Assembly: GCF_016925675.1 (NCBI RefSeq)
Contig: NZ_CP070506.1
Location: 3,098,501 to 3,162,500, forward strand
DNA: 64,000 bases
Reading direction: 5' to 3'
From: Pseudomonas hygromyciniae
GTDB taxonomy: Bacteria; Pseudomonadota; Gammaproteobacteria; Pseudomonadales; Pseudomonadaceae
Below the pieces are notes generated by a model. That model was not told where the DNA came from and made no database searches. It saw only the letters and a program-made list of their open reading frames with translations. This document shows, piece after piece, positions 1 through 8,609 of this stretch (position 1 is its first letter; every line of letters begins with the position of its first letter). The position numbers were made by a program, and so were the translations under genes.

Positions 1-267
1 GAGTATTGCGGCCATGGGATTGGCCGGGAAATGCACGAAGAGCCGCAAATCCTGCACTTCGGCCGCCCGGGCACAGGCCTGACCCTGCGCGAAGGCATGG
101 TGTTCACCATCGAGCCGATGCTCAACCAGGGCAGCGCCAAGGTGCGCAGCCTCAAGGACGGCTGGACCGTGGTGACCCGCGACAACAACCTGTCGGCCCA
201 GTGGGAACATACGGTGGCCGTCACCGCTGATGGTTTTGAAGTGCTGACCCTGCAAGCGAACGCCTAA
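1..267 (+). CDS. map: Methionine aminopeptidase, type I (3' end only)
   Basis: This is the C-terminal 88 residues of a type I methionine aminopeptidase, the cytosolic enzyme that removes the initiator methionine. The reading frame is open from the first base of the window, so the start lies outside. The fragment keeps family landmarks: the CGHGIGREMHEEP block with a metal-ligand His, TIEPM with a ligand Glu, and WEHTVAVT with the last ligand Glu. The stop is at 265-267. Pseudomonads often carry more than one map gene, and I cannot tell from this fragment which copy it is. The next gene is convergent, so no operon link is visible downstream. Confidence 0.93.
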   Translation, partial: EYCGHGIGREMHEEPQILHFGRPGTGLTLREGMVFTIEPMLNQGSAKVRSLKDGWTVVTRDNNLSAQWEHTVAVTADGFEVLTLQANA

Positions 268-487
268 ACCCCCAGCACCGGCGCAAATGTGGGGGCCTGT
301 CACCCCGCTTTGCCGCCGCCCCTGGCAATCCGCCGGAGCCCCAGCACCATTCCCCGCGCGTGCTCATCAACGGTGTAGCGTTCGCGAAATCACTCACGCT
401 CATCGCTGTCAGGATTGTTGAACAGCAGGATCTCGGCACTTTCGCGCTAGGTGCGGCGCAGGGCGCCCTCGTTGAGTTCAAAGCGGA

Positions 488-2074
488 TCACCAGACCTGG
501 CCCTGGCGCTTGAGCTCCAGGCGGCGCACGAACTCTTCGAGCACCAAGGAGTACAGGTCGTCTTGCAGGTAGGCGTCTTCGATCCCGGCATCCATGTTCG
601 GGTTGTCGTTGACTTCGATCACCACCACCTTGTCGCCGGACTGCTTCAAGTCCACGCCGTACAACCCATCGCCAATCAGGTTGGCGGTCTTGACGGCCAG
701 TTCCACCACGGCCTTGGGGGCCTCGTGCACCGCCAGGGTCCGGCACTCGCCGTTGATGTCCTGGCCGATGGCCTTGTGGTTGTAGATCTGCCAATGGCCT
801 TTGGACATGAAGTACTGGCAGGCAAAGATCGGCTTGCGGTTGAGTACGCCAATGCGCCAGTCGTACTCGGTATAGAAAAATTCCTGGGCCAGCAGCAACA
901 CCGAATGTTCGAACAGCTCGGCGGTGGCGGCCAGCAGCGCCTCCTGGCTTTCCACCTTGATCACCCCCCGGGAGAAACAGCCGTCAGGGATTTTCAGCAC
1001 CAGAGGGAAGCCCAGGCGTTCACCCACCCGTTCGAAATCTTCCGGTCGCTCCTTGTACAGAATCTCGGTGGCGGGCATGCCCAATTGATGGCTCTTGAGC
1101 ATATCCGTGAGGTAGACCTTATTGGTGCAGCGCAGGATCGACGCCGGGTCGTCCATCACCACCAGCCCTTCACTTTCGGCTTTCTTGGCGAAACGATAGG
1201 TGTGGTTGTCGACACTGGTGGTCTCGCGGATCAACAAGGCGTCGTATTCGGCCAGGCGCGCGTAATCCTTGCGTTCGATCAGCTCCACATCGATGCCCAG
1301 GCCCTTGCCCACCCGCACGAAATTTTCCAGGGCCTTGGCATTGGACGGTGGCAACTGCTCCTGGGGATCATGCAGGATCGCCAGGTCATAACGGGCCAGG
1401 CGCCGGGAACGCGGTTGACGCCAGATCCTGCGGCTGAAGTTGTCCAGCGCATGGGCGAATTGATCTTCCTGGTCATCACGCAACTTATGTAACACCCCGG
1501 ACTTGATGCCTTCGATATGCCAGCCGTTATTCTTGCGAAACTCAACTAACAAAATCGGACACGGAAAGGCTTCAAACAACTGCCGGGCTAAATCCTGCAA
1601 CGGATCGATATTGGTTCGACCAAAATAAAGTGTCAGGGTAAAACCTTCGGTATTACTGTAAAGGTGATGGCTCAATGCTTTATCGAGGGTTTTATCCAGG
1701 TCGTCCAGGGCCAGGCCATACAAGGATTTTTTCGTCAATTCGCTGATGGTGCGCACCGACGGAATTACCTTGTGCCCCCGCGCCTCGGCCAGCAGCGAGC
1801 AGTAGTAACCGTGCCCCAGGTACTTGTAGCTGCGGCACAGGTTGATGACCTGCACCCGTTTGCCGGCCTCGTTCTCCCGGGGGTGTTCGAGGTACTCCTG
1901 GGCAGTGACAATATCTTCACTGGGGAAGTACGAGGCCCAATCTTCCTTGCGTTCAACAATAATCACCACTTGGCTTGCACTCTTGGGCGGTGTAGAAAAA
2001 TATCCGCCGGAGGTGATTGTCGCCGCGACAGTTTGCTCGGATACTTCTCGCCAATGACTGTGTACCGCTGACAT
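488..2074 (-). CDS. RimK-like ATP-grasp ligase with N-terminal RLAN-type domain
   Basis: A 528-residue protein. The C-terminal half looks like a RimK-type ATP-grasp ligase: a lysine-containing LGFPLVLKIPDG segment and the metal-binding VIEVNDNPNMDAGIED block close to the C terminus. RimK itself adds glutamate to ribosomal protein S6, but it is only about 300 residues. The extra N-terminal 220 or so residues match the arrangement known as an RLAN domain. Such proteins are predicted peptide or amino-acid ligases, with the substrate unknown. I chose ATG at 2074 (MSAVHSHW); the frame stays open upstream to 2212, but that would overlap the divergent neighbour. The divergent gene starts 92 bp away and encodes a GNAT-C39 fusion, so the pair probably shares a regulatory region and a pathway (inference). 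Confidence 0.85.
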   Translation of the reverse strand: MSAVHSHWREVSEQTVAATITSGGYFSTPPKSASQVVIIVERKEDWASYFPSEDIVTAQEYLEHPRENEAGKRVQVINLCRSYKYLGHGYYCSLLAEARGHKVIPSVRTISELTKKSLYGLALDDLDKTLDKALSHHLYSNTEGFTLTLYFGRTNIDPLQDLARQLFEAFPCPILLVEFRKNNGWHIEGIKSGVLHKLRDDQEDQFAHALDNFSRRIWRQPRSRRLARYDLAILHDPQEQLPPSNAKALENFVRVGKGLGIDVELIERKDYARLAEYDALLIRETTSVDNHTYRFAKKAESEGLVVMDDPASILRCTNKVYLTDMLKSHQLGMPATEILYKERPEDFERVGERLGFPLVLKIPDGCFSRGVIKVESQEALLAATAELFEHSVLLLAQEFFYTEYDWRIGVLNRKPIFACQYFMSKGHWQIYNHKAIGQDINGECRTLAVHEAPKAVVELAVKTANLIGDGLYGVDLKQSGDKVVVIEVNDNPNMDAGIEDAYLQDDLYSLVLEEFVRRLELKRQGQVW

Positions 2075-2166
2075 ATTGATTGATCCGCTAGAGAACTTGA
2101 CCTTTTCTATTAAGCACGATCTTTCAGAGAAGTCTCGTTTAGTTACGCAACTTTTACGGCGGTTAT

Positions 2167-3258
2167 ATGACTCTTTCTTTTCGCGTTGCAACCCTTGATG
2201 ACTTGCCAGCACTGGTGGCCTTGGAACAGCACTGTTTCACCACAGACCGGCTGTCTTCCCGCAGTTTCCAGTGGATGATCAGCCGCGCCCACGCGCAGTT
2301 ACTGGTGGCTGAAAACGCCGGACAATTGCTGGGTTATGCCCTGGTGCTGTTCCATCGCGGTACCTCATTGGCGCGCCTGTACTCCCTGGCCATCGCCGCG
2401 CCGGCTCGGGGCATGGGCCTGGGCAAGCAATTGCTGGCGCGCATCGAAGCCTGCGCGCTGGCGCACGACTGTGCGTACCTGCGCCTTGAGGTGCGTACCG
2501 ATAACCCAGGTGCCATCGCGCTGTATGAACGCAGTGGCTACCGGCGCTTTGCCTTGATCAACGATTATTACGCCGACCATACCGACGCCCTGCGCCTGGA
2601 GAAACGTATCCTTCAGCACGCTGACGCGCGGGCCTTGAGCGTGCCCTACTACCAGCAGACCACCGACTTCACCTGCGGCGCCGCCTGCCTGCTGATGGCC
2701 ATGGGCGCCCTGGTACCTGGGCGTGAGTCTGTGCGCCGCGAAGAACTGCAGATCTGGCGCGAGGCAACCACCGTGTTCATGACCGCCGGCCACGGCGGTT
2801 GCAGCCCCCAGGGCCTGGCCTTGGCCGCCTGGCGCCGGGGCTTTCGCGTGCACATGCAGGTCAACGTCCGTGGGCCGCTGTTTCTCGATGGGGTGCGCGA
2901 CCCGCATAAAAAAGAGGTCATGCGCCTGGTACATGAGGGGTTCGAGGAAGAGTTGGCCAATAGTGATGTGCAGCAGGTGTTTGGCGGCGCGTTGGATCTG
3001 TCGCAGGTCCTGAACGCCGGTGGTCAGCCCCTGGTGCTGATCAGCAGCTACCGGCTGACGCGTTCCAAGTCACCGCACTGGGTGATCGTGACCGACTGCG
3101 ATCAAGAGTTTGTCTACCTGCATGATCCGGACGTGGACCATAGCCAGCACCGCCAGCCCATGGACTGCCAGCATTTGCCGGTCAGCCACGGGGAGTTCGA
3201 GCGGATGTGCCGCTTTGGCAATAACCAGCTACGGGCGGCGCTGGTGCTATACCGGTAA
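2167..3258 (+). CDS. GNAT acetyltransferase fused to C39-like cysteine peptidase
   Basis: A 363-residue two-domain protein. Residues about 1-145 form a GNAT fold with the acetyl-CoA motif RGMGLGK at 81-87 and the late ERSGYRR segment. Residues about 155-363 form a C39-like peptidase: TTDFTCGAAC with likely catalytic Cys170, SPHWVIVTD with His304, and YLHDPD with Asp320. C39 peptidases usually cleave leader peptides after double glycine; here there is no ABC transporter, so the protein is cytosolic and the substrate is unknown. It is divergent from the RimK-like ligase (92 bp between starts). A ligase, an acetyltransferase and a peptidase together suggest synthesis or tailoring of a small peptide. 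That role is inference, while the domain assignments are well supported by motifs. Confidence 0.87.
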   Translation: MTLSFRVATLDDLPALVALEQHCFTTDRLSSRSFQWMISRAHAQLLVAENAGQLLGYALVLFHRGTSLARLYSLAIAAPARGMGLGKQLLARIEACALAHDCAYLRLEVRTDNPGAIALYERSGYRRFALINDYYADHTDALRLEKRILQHADARALSVPYYQQTTDFTCGAACLLMAMGALVPGRESVRREELQIWREATTVFMTAGHGGCSPQGLALAAWRRGFRVHMQVNVRGPLFLDGVRDPHKKEVMRLVHEGFEEELANSDVQQVFGGALDLSQVLNAGGQPLVLISSYRLTRSKSPHWVIVTDCDQEFVYLHDPDVDHSQHRQPMDCQHLPVSHGEFERMCRFGNNQLRAALVLYR

Positions 3259-4361
3259 CGCCACCGGCCTGGCGTTGCCGGTCGCCGCGGCCTTGGCTTC
3301 CAGCTCACGCACCAGGGGCAACACGCGCTGGCCGAAATACTCCACCTCCTCCTGGAAGTGCAGGAAGCCCGCCAGCACCAGGTCCACGCCCACCGCCTTG
3401 AGCGCAACGATACGCTCGGCAATCTGCCGTGGCGTGCCGATCAGGTTGGTCTTGAAACCGTCGTTGTACTGCACCAGGTCGGCGAAACTGGACTTGGCCC
3501 AGTTGCCCTCGCCTTCCGGCGATGCCTTGCCCGCTTGTTTGGCGGCATCACCGAAGGCATTGACCGCTTGCGGGTCGGCCTTGTCGATGATCTCGGCCAA
3601 CACCGCCTGAGCCTCTTGCTCGGTGTCTCGGGCGATCACAAACGCATTGACCCCGACTTTGACCGAATGGTTATTGGCCGCCGCCTTGGCGCGGATATCG
3701 TCGACCTGGGCCTTGATCCCCTCCGGCGTGTTGCCATTGGTGAAATACCAATCCGACACCCGCGCCGCCATATCCCGGGCCGCACGGGAGCTGCCCCCCT
3801 GGAAAATCTCCGGGTGCGGTTGGCCCAGGGGTTTGGGTTTGAGGCTGTAATTGTTGAAACGGTAGAAATCGCCCTTGAAGGTGAAGTCGTCCTGGGTCCA
3901 GATGCCTTTCAAGGCGCGGATGAACTCCTCGGAACGCCGGTAGCGCTCGTCATGCTCCAGCCAGTGTTCACCAATGGCCTGGAACTCGCCCTTGAACCAG
4001 CCACTGACGATATTTACCGCCACCCGGCCATGGGTCAGTTGATCGATGGTCGCCAGTTGCTTGGCCGCCAGCGCCGGCTGCCAGGGGCCCCCGGCAGGAT
4101 CGCCGCGATGACCTTGAGTTTGCTGGTGGCGGCGAGCAACGCGTGGCTGAAGGCCACGGATTCATGCTGGTACTCGGCGCCGTAGCCGGCGGTGAAGCGG
4201 ATTTGCGTCAAGGCGTACTCAAACCCCGCTTCCTCCGCCAACTGGGCCAGTTTGCGGTTGTAGTCGATGCCCCAGTCGGTGCGTTGTTCGACCTTGCTCA
4301 CCACCAGGCCACCACTGACATTGGGCACCCAATAGGCGAATTTCACGGCTTGCTGAGTCAT
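3247..4361 (-). pseudogene. sfnG: Dimethylsulfone monooxygenase SfnG, frameshifted
   Basis: Two abutting frames together give one SfnG, the FMNH2-dependent (LLM-class) monooxygenase that converts dimethylsulfone to methanesulfinate for sulfur supply. The N-terminal part (4361 to about 4087) begins MTQQAVKFAYWVPNVSGG and runs through FTAGYGAE. The C-terminal part (3247 to about 4090) carries IVSGWFKGEFQAIGEHW, PEIFQGGSSRAARDMA and FHFQEEVEYFGQRVLP. The join is the G4C5 run at 4084-4092, where the expected ILPGPWQP becomes ILPGAPGS. The net shift is +2 bases, and removing it gives about 370 residues, the normal family length. Whether the gene is dead or misread is open. A sigma-54 promoter sits 40 bp upstream, and a TSUP anion exporter is divergent from it. 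The 3' end overlaps the end of the convergent GNAT-C39 gene by 12 bp. Confidence 0.88.
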
Positions 4362-4400
4362 CGTTCGGTACCTCGCACACAGGGATGGTGCAGGTTATGG

Positions 4401-4416
4401 AGCAGCAACCGTGCCA
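4401..4416 (-). promoter_or_regulatory. Sigma-54 (-24/-12) promoter for sfnG
   Basis: On the minus strand the sequence is TGGCACGGTTGCTGCT. It matches the RpoN consensus TGGCACG-N4-TTGCW at all but one fixed position, with the GG and GC elements correctly 12 bp apart. It lies 40 bp upstream of the sfnG ATG. sfnG is known to be RpoN- and SfnR-dependent in Pseudomonas putida, which fits. Confidence 0.82.
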
Positions 4417-4504
4417 TCGTGGGCAAAGCCCCGTGGCAGGCGCGTGCGGCCACTCCGAGCCCTGACGGGGCAATGTTGCCCCGGTGGAGAATTTGTTGGA
4501 TCAC

Positions 4505-4546
4505 TGTTGCTGGCACAACACTTTCAGGTGATGGTGTGTTGCAACA
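4505..4546. promoter_or_regulatory. Candidate enhancer-binding-protein sites upstream of sfnG
   Basis: There are two inverted repeats built on the same half-site: TGTTG-N6-CAACA at 4505-4520 and TGTTGCAACA at 4537-4546. They lie roughly 115-160 bp upstream of the predicted sfnG transcription start, the usual place for a sigma-54 activator. SfnR is the obvious candidate regulator, but its gene is not in the window and I do not recall its exact site, so the assignment is inference. They could also serve the divergent exporter gene. Confidence 0.45.
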
Positions 4547-4629
4547 GTCGCCGTAACAATTGGTTATGGGTAAGCTATGGAACTTTCGCGCAGCCCCTTT
4601 CTGCGCCTCGCCGAAAATAAGTCGACTCC

Positions 4630-5409
4630 ATGCCTTTTGAACTCAGCGTTGACCTCACCACCCTGGCCATTCTCGCCGTGGTTGCCTTTATCGCCGGTTT
4701 TATCGATGCCATTGCCGGCGGTGGCGGTTTGCTCACCACCCCGGCCTTGCTCACCGCCGGCATGCCGCCCCATCTGGTACTGGGCACCAACAAATTGAGT
4801 TCAACCTTTGGCTCGGCCACCGCCAGTTTCACCTTCTACCGGCGCAAGCTGTTCCACCCGCGCCAATGGGTGCATGCCATTGTTGGCACCCTGGTCGGCG
4901 CGCTGGTGGGGGCCATTGTCGCCCACTACCTGCCCGCCGAATGGCTGAACAAGATGCTGCCGGTGATTGTCTTCGCGTGCGGCATCTACCTGTTGTTTGG
5001 CGGCACGCCCAAGGCGCCGCTGGACGCTGATGCGCCGATCAAGAAGAAATGGCAATCAACCCAGGGCTTCGGCCTGGGCTTTTATGATGGCGTGGCCGGC
5101 CCCGGCACCGGCGCGTTCTGGACCGTCAGCACCCTGCTGATGTACCCCGTCGACCTGGTCAAGGCCAGCGGTGTGGCACGCAGCATGAACTTCGTCAGTA
5201 ACGCCGCAGCGCTGTCGGTGTTTATCTTCAATGGTTCGGTAGACTGGATTGTCGGCCTGAGCATGGGCCTGTCGGTGATGGTCGGTGCGTTCTTTGGCGC
5301 CCGCAGTGCCATCAGCGGCGGCGCCAAATTCATTCGCCCGGTGTTTATCACCGTGGTCCTCGGCCTGACCGTGCGCCTAGCCTGGCAGCACTGGTTCAGC
5401 GTGGCCTAA
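4630..5409 (+). CDS. TSUP family (TauE/SafE, YfcA-type) membrane exporter
   Basis: A 259-residue inner-membrane protein with about eight hydrophobic segments. It shows the repeated glycine-rich TSUP signatures: [17 protein letters not shown] near residues 24-40 followed by [11 protein letters not shown], and [15 protein letters not shown] near residue 150 in the second half. Members of this family export sulfite, sulfoacetate or related anions. The divergent sfnG gene makes a sulfur-compound role attractive, but YfcA-type members have no settled substrate. The start is the ATG at 4630, whose ribosome site is weak. Its last 33 bases overlap the 3' end of the convergent nudC gene. Confidence 0.88.
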   Translation: MPFELSVDLTTLAILAVVAFIAGFIDAIAGGGGLLTTPALLTAGMPPHLVLGTNKLSSTFGSATASFTFYRRKLFHPRQWVHAIVGTLVGALVGAIVAHYLPAEWLNKMLPVIVFACGIYLLFGGTPKAPLDADAPIKKKWQSTQGFGLGFYDGVAGPGTGAFWTVSTLLMYPVDLVKASGVARSMNFVSNAAALSVFIFNGSVDWIVGLSMGLSVMVGAFFGARSAISGGAKFIRPVFITVVLGLTVRLAWQHWFSVA

Positions 5410-6210
5410 GCGGCGCGCCACATACAGGTCGATCAGGTAGCGGGCAATCGAGCGCGACGCCGGCAGCGGTGGCAACTGGTGGATGTTGAACCACTGCGCA
5501 TCCTCAATCTCATCGGCCTGGGGCACGATCTCACCCCCGGCATACTCGGCGTGAAAGCCCAACATCATGGAGTGGGGAAACGGCCAGCACTGGCTGCCCA
5601 CATACTGGATGTTCTGCACCTCGACCTGCACTTCCTCGCGCACTTCGCGGATCAGGCAGTCTTCGGCAGATTCCCCCGGCTCGGCAAACCCGGCCAGGGT
5701 GCTGTAGACCCCGGTGACGAAACGCGGTGAACGGGCCAGCAGAATCTCATCGCCACGGGTGATCAGCACAATCATGCTCGGGGAAATACGCGGGTAGCTG
5801 CGCAGGTCGCAGGCCTGGCAGAACATCGCGCGCTCCCGGGGCACCTGCACCATCGCCTGACCGCAACTGCCGCAAAACCGATGTTCGCGGGCCCAGGTAC
5901 CGATTTGCGCGGCATAGCCCAGGACTTTGTACAAACGGTGGTCGCCTTGCAGCATAAAAGCCCGCAAGCCGTGCCAGCGACACCCTGGCACATCGCCTGG
6001 ACTGTTCAGTTCCAGCAGATACACGGGCTCACCGTCCAGATGGCCAATGCCGTGCTCGGCCAACACCGAAAGGTCCTGGCGCTTGAGCCATTCCCTGGGA
6101 AACAGCGGTCCGTTGTCATCGAGTAAAAAACCTTCGCGACTACGGGCCACAGCCCAGCCGCCAGGGGCGTCGTTGTCCAGCAGCGTTGTGGTAATCCAGC
6201 CTGGGGTCAT
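5377..6210 (-). CDS. nudC: NAD(+) diphosphatase NudC (also RNA NAD-decapping)
   Basis: A 277-residue Nudix hydrolase that splits NADH/NAD+ to NMN(H) and AMP; the family also removes NAD caps from RNA. A zinc ribbon is formed by Cys113, Cys116, Cys131 and Cys134. The Nudix box begins at Gly174 with Glu180 and the REVREE core at 188-193. The usual glycine after the EE pair is replaced here (EEVQV). The NudC specificity motif SQPWPFP follows as SQCWPFP at 206-212, with Cys for the first Pro. Length is typical. The gene is followed on the same strand by no close partner, and the crotonase gene ends just upstream of its start. Confidence 0.93.
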   Translation of the reverse strand: MTPGWITTTLLDNDAPGGWAVARSREGFLLDDNGPLFPREWLKRQDLSVLAEHGIGHLDGEPVYLLELNSPGDVPGCRWHGLRAFMLQGDHRLYKVLGYAAQIGTWAREHRFCGSCGQAMVQVPRERAMFCQACDLRSYPRISPSMIVLITRGDEILLARSPRFVTGVYSTLAGFAEPGESAEDCLIREVREEVQVEVQNIQYVGSQCWPFPHSMMLGFHAEYAGGEIVPQADEIEDAQWFNIHQLPPLPASRSIARYLIDLYVARRLGHAEPVLPG

Positions 6211-6216
6211 GTTCAG

Positions 6217-7029
6217 TCAATCCACGAATTCGGGTTTCTGCTTACTCATATGGGCCGCAATGGCCACGCGCAGGTCGTTGGATTGCAACATAGCAGCGTT
6301 CCAGGTGGCAACGTATTCCAGGCCATCGTTGATACTGTGGTCACGCATGTAGCTGATCATGGCCTTGGTGCCGGTCACAGCAATCGGTGATTTGGCGGCG
6401 ATTTGCGCGGCAAGCTCCATGACCCCGGCCAGCAGGCTTTCGTGATCGGCAAAGGTGCGGTTGACCAGGCCGATACTGCGCGCCTCTTCGGCGCCGAAGG
6501 TGCGACCGGTGTAGGCCAACTCCCGCAACATGCCGTCGCCGATGATGCGCGGCAAGCGTTGCAAGGTGCCGACGTCGGCGGCCATGCCAATGTCGATTTC
6601 CTTGATCGAGAACTGCGCGTCGTCAGCGGCGTAGCGCATATCACAGGCGCTGATCAGGTCGATGGCGCCGCCGATGCAGTAGCCCTGAATCGCCGCCAGG
6701 ACCGGCTTGCGGCAGTTGTCGACGGCATTGAACGAGGCCTGCAATTGCAGGATCTTGCGCCGCAGCAAGCGCGCATTGCGCCCCACGTCTTTGCCAAACT
6801 CATTGGCCACTGAGGCCAGCATCATCAGGTCGATGCCCGAGGAGAAATGCTTGCCTGCGCCACTCAACACCACCGCGCGCACGGCGTCGGTGTCTTCGAC
6901 CCACTGGAAAATCTCAATGATTTCGCTCCAGAACGCCGCGTTCATAGCATTGATTTTTTCTGGGCGATTAATCTGCACATGGGCGACGTTGCCGTGGAGT
7001 TCGACGACAAAGGCTTGGTATTCGGACAT
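6217..7029 (-). CDS. Crotonase-family delta3,5-delta2,4-dienoyl-CoA isomerase-like protein
   Basis: A 270-residue crotonase-fold enzyme acting on acyl-CoA thioesters in beta-oxidation. The oxyanion-hole segments are GAGKHFSSGIDL and IQGYCIGGAIDLISACDMRYA. The active-site block KEIDIGMAADVGTLQRLPR carries the Glu and Asp eight residues apart, and SACDMR supplies another Asp. This is the pattern of mammalian ECH1 dienoyl-CoA isomerase rather than a plain hydratase. The start is the ATG at 7029 (MSEYQAFVVEL); the frame is open further upstream, but that part is non-coding repeat sequence. Annotation as enoyl-CoA hydratase/isomerase is the safe level. It lies directly upstream of nudC on the same strand with a 6 bp gap, so the two may be cotranscribed. 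Confidence 0.9.
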   Translation of the reverse strand: MSEYQAFVVELHGNVAHVQINRPEKINAMNAAFWSEIIEIFQWVEDTDAVRAVVLSGAGKHFSSGIDLMMLASVANEFGKDVGRNARLLRRKILQLQASFNAVDNCRKPVLAAIQGYCIGGAIDLISACDMRYAADDAQFSIKEIDIGMAADVGTLQRLPRIIGDGMLRELAYTGRTFGAEEARSIGLVNRTFADHESLLAGVMELAAQIAAKSPIAVTGTKAMISYMRDHSINDGLEYVATWNAAMLQSNDLRVAIAAHMSKQKPEFVD

Positions 7030-7148
7030 GGCAGTGATCCTTGGCTGGCGGCTGATAAGGCCCGAACTATAGCAAGGGTGCGTCAGGGGCGGTAAGGCTG
7101 CGCATATGCCAAAAGCAGGACTGCATAACTGCACGCCGTGGGCGTGTT

Positions 7149-7268
7149 GTGGTGAGGGGGCTTGTCCCCCGTTGGGCTGCGCAGCAGCCCCAAAACCAGC
7201 CACCTCTATTTGTCTGAAAAAACTCGGAGAGCTTGAGGGACTGGGGCTGCTACGCAGCCCAACGGGGG
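7149..7268. repeat. REP-like long palindrome interrupted by the IS element
   Basis: The left arm (7149-7205) is the reverse complement of a unit whose core reads GGGGCTGCTGCGCAGCCC followed by AACGGGGGACAAGCCCC. The right arm restarts at 7240 and breaks off after AACGGGGG at 7268, where the IS begins. The missing end (GGGACAAGCCCCCTCGCCAC) reappears at 8548 on the far side. Uninterrupted copies of the unit are found near 28.25 and 28.35 kb. Confidence 0.7.
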
Positions 7269-8547
7269 TGTAGAACCGTAGACATCCTTTACATCTGAAA
7301 CCGGGGACATCGTTTACACATTTGAAGCTTGGATGCGGCTCTTGCCGCGTCCAAGTCTGCCTAAGGGATAGTCACATAGGTACAGATCCCAAACATCCTC
7401 TTCAGCCTCTTTAAGCCCTATCCGTTCTCCAGATAAAGCCTCGCTGACAAATATCAGCTTGTTCTTCCACAAGATAGAGCCGTCCTGTCTGACACTTCGA
7501 ACCTGCATGTCTGCCGGATATTCCACGGCGGGTAAGCATCCGGGGTAAGGCCGAGTAGATGGCACATACAACTCTCCCGGACGTTTCATGCCGAGCGCTT
7601 CGTGTGGTCGTATATAATTGAATTCATTCCTGAAATGCTCCAGCAACAGCTGTTGCTCAAGCAAGTCGCGTCCTAAAGGCAACTCGAATTTCAAGCTGCG
7701 GTGCATTCGCTCGTGGCGACCGTTCTGCGCGGGTCTTCCAGGCATGATTCGCTCGGGGTAGATGCCCAGACGGATCCACCAAACCGCCAATGTAGACATT
7801 CTTGCCAGACCAGGAGAGGCAAATGGAACACCGTTGTCAGAACGAATGACTTGCGGCATGCCGTATTCCTGAAAAAGCCTCTCAAATGCCTGTTTTACAG
7901 GCTGTGTCATGATCTTGGGGTGGGCCCTGCACGCCAGAATCAGGCGCGATGCGTGGTCAGTCACGGTCAAAGGAAAGCACATCTGCCCGTTAAGCATCTT
8001 GAACTGCCCTTTGTAGTCAGCACACCACGTCTTGTTGGGCTCGTTGGCTTCTCGCATTGGGGGCGTGGGAAGTGCCGTGTCGACGCTTGAAGCGCCGTTT
8101 GCTGACCAATCCAAGCCGATCAAGCCATTGCCCTGCCGTGCTGGGGGGCAGGCCAGGTGATGGTTGGATCCTCGATTCGCAATAGCTCGAGAAGCTTCTT
8201 CGGCCCCCATTTATCGTGGGCTTCCTTCATGGCCACCACGCGGGCCAAGATCTCATCGTCGGTTTTGTTTGGACTGTTATGAGGTCGTCGGGAGAGCTCG
8301 GACAACGACTTCAAATCGCCGTCATGCCGGGCAATCCATTTATCGACGGTAGGCCGACTCACATTGAATCGGTGTGCCAACTGGGTTTTCGTGTAGTTGC
8401 CAGAAAGCCAGTCAGCGACCAGTTTGATTCGTTGGTTCATGGGGGACTCTTGGTTCCAGGGCATGATCAGATACCTCCTGACCATGCGTATTAACCTGTA
8501 AACCATGTCCCCGGTTAGAAATGTAAACGATGTCCCCGGTTTGTACC
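7269..8547 (-). mobile_element. IS481-family insertion sequence
   Basis: A mobile element of about 1.28 kb. Both ends carry two imperfect copies of the motif ACCGGGGACATCGTTTACA in inverted orientation (7270-7318 and about 8498-8546), typical transposase-binding ends. The single transposase gene fills the interior. The element splits a REP-like palindrome. A few G residues are shared by the flanks, so an exact target duplication cannot be defined. Confidence 0.82.
7314..8464 (-). pseudogene. IS481-type DDE transposase, frameshifted twice
   Basis: The first frame (from 8464, MPWNQESPMNQRIK) has a helix-turn-helix, TQLAHRFNVSRPTVDKW. The last frame holds the rve/DDE core: WCADYKGQF (first Asp), IRSDNGVPF (second Asp) and NGRHERMHRSLK (Glu), then the C-terminal tail. 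Between them one extra base lies in the G6 run at 8143-8148, and a second extra base lies around 8075-8100. Correcting both gives a continuous product of about 382 residues, the normal size for the family. Either the element is inactive or, as elsewhere in this window, the runs were misread. No programmed-frameshift signal was recognised. Confidence 0.85.
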
Positions 8548-8609
8548 GGGACAAGCCCCCTCGCCACAACAAGCGCGCCTAACCACAACAAGCCCTCTGG
8601 CCACACTGC

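Noticed and set aside
8075..8210. Programmed -1/+1 frameshifting in the IS481-type transposase
   Set aside because: Two shifts of the same sense are needed and no slippery heptamer with a downstream structure was recognised. Unrelated genes in the window show the same kind of break.
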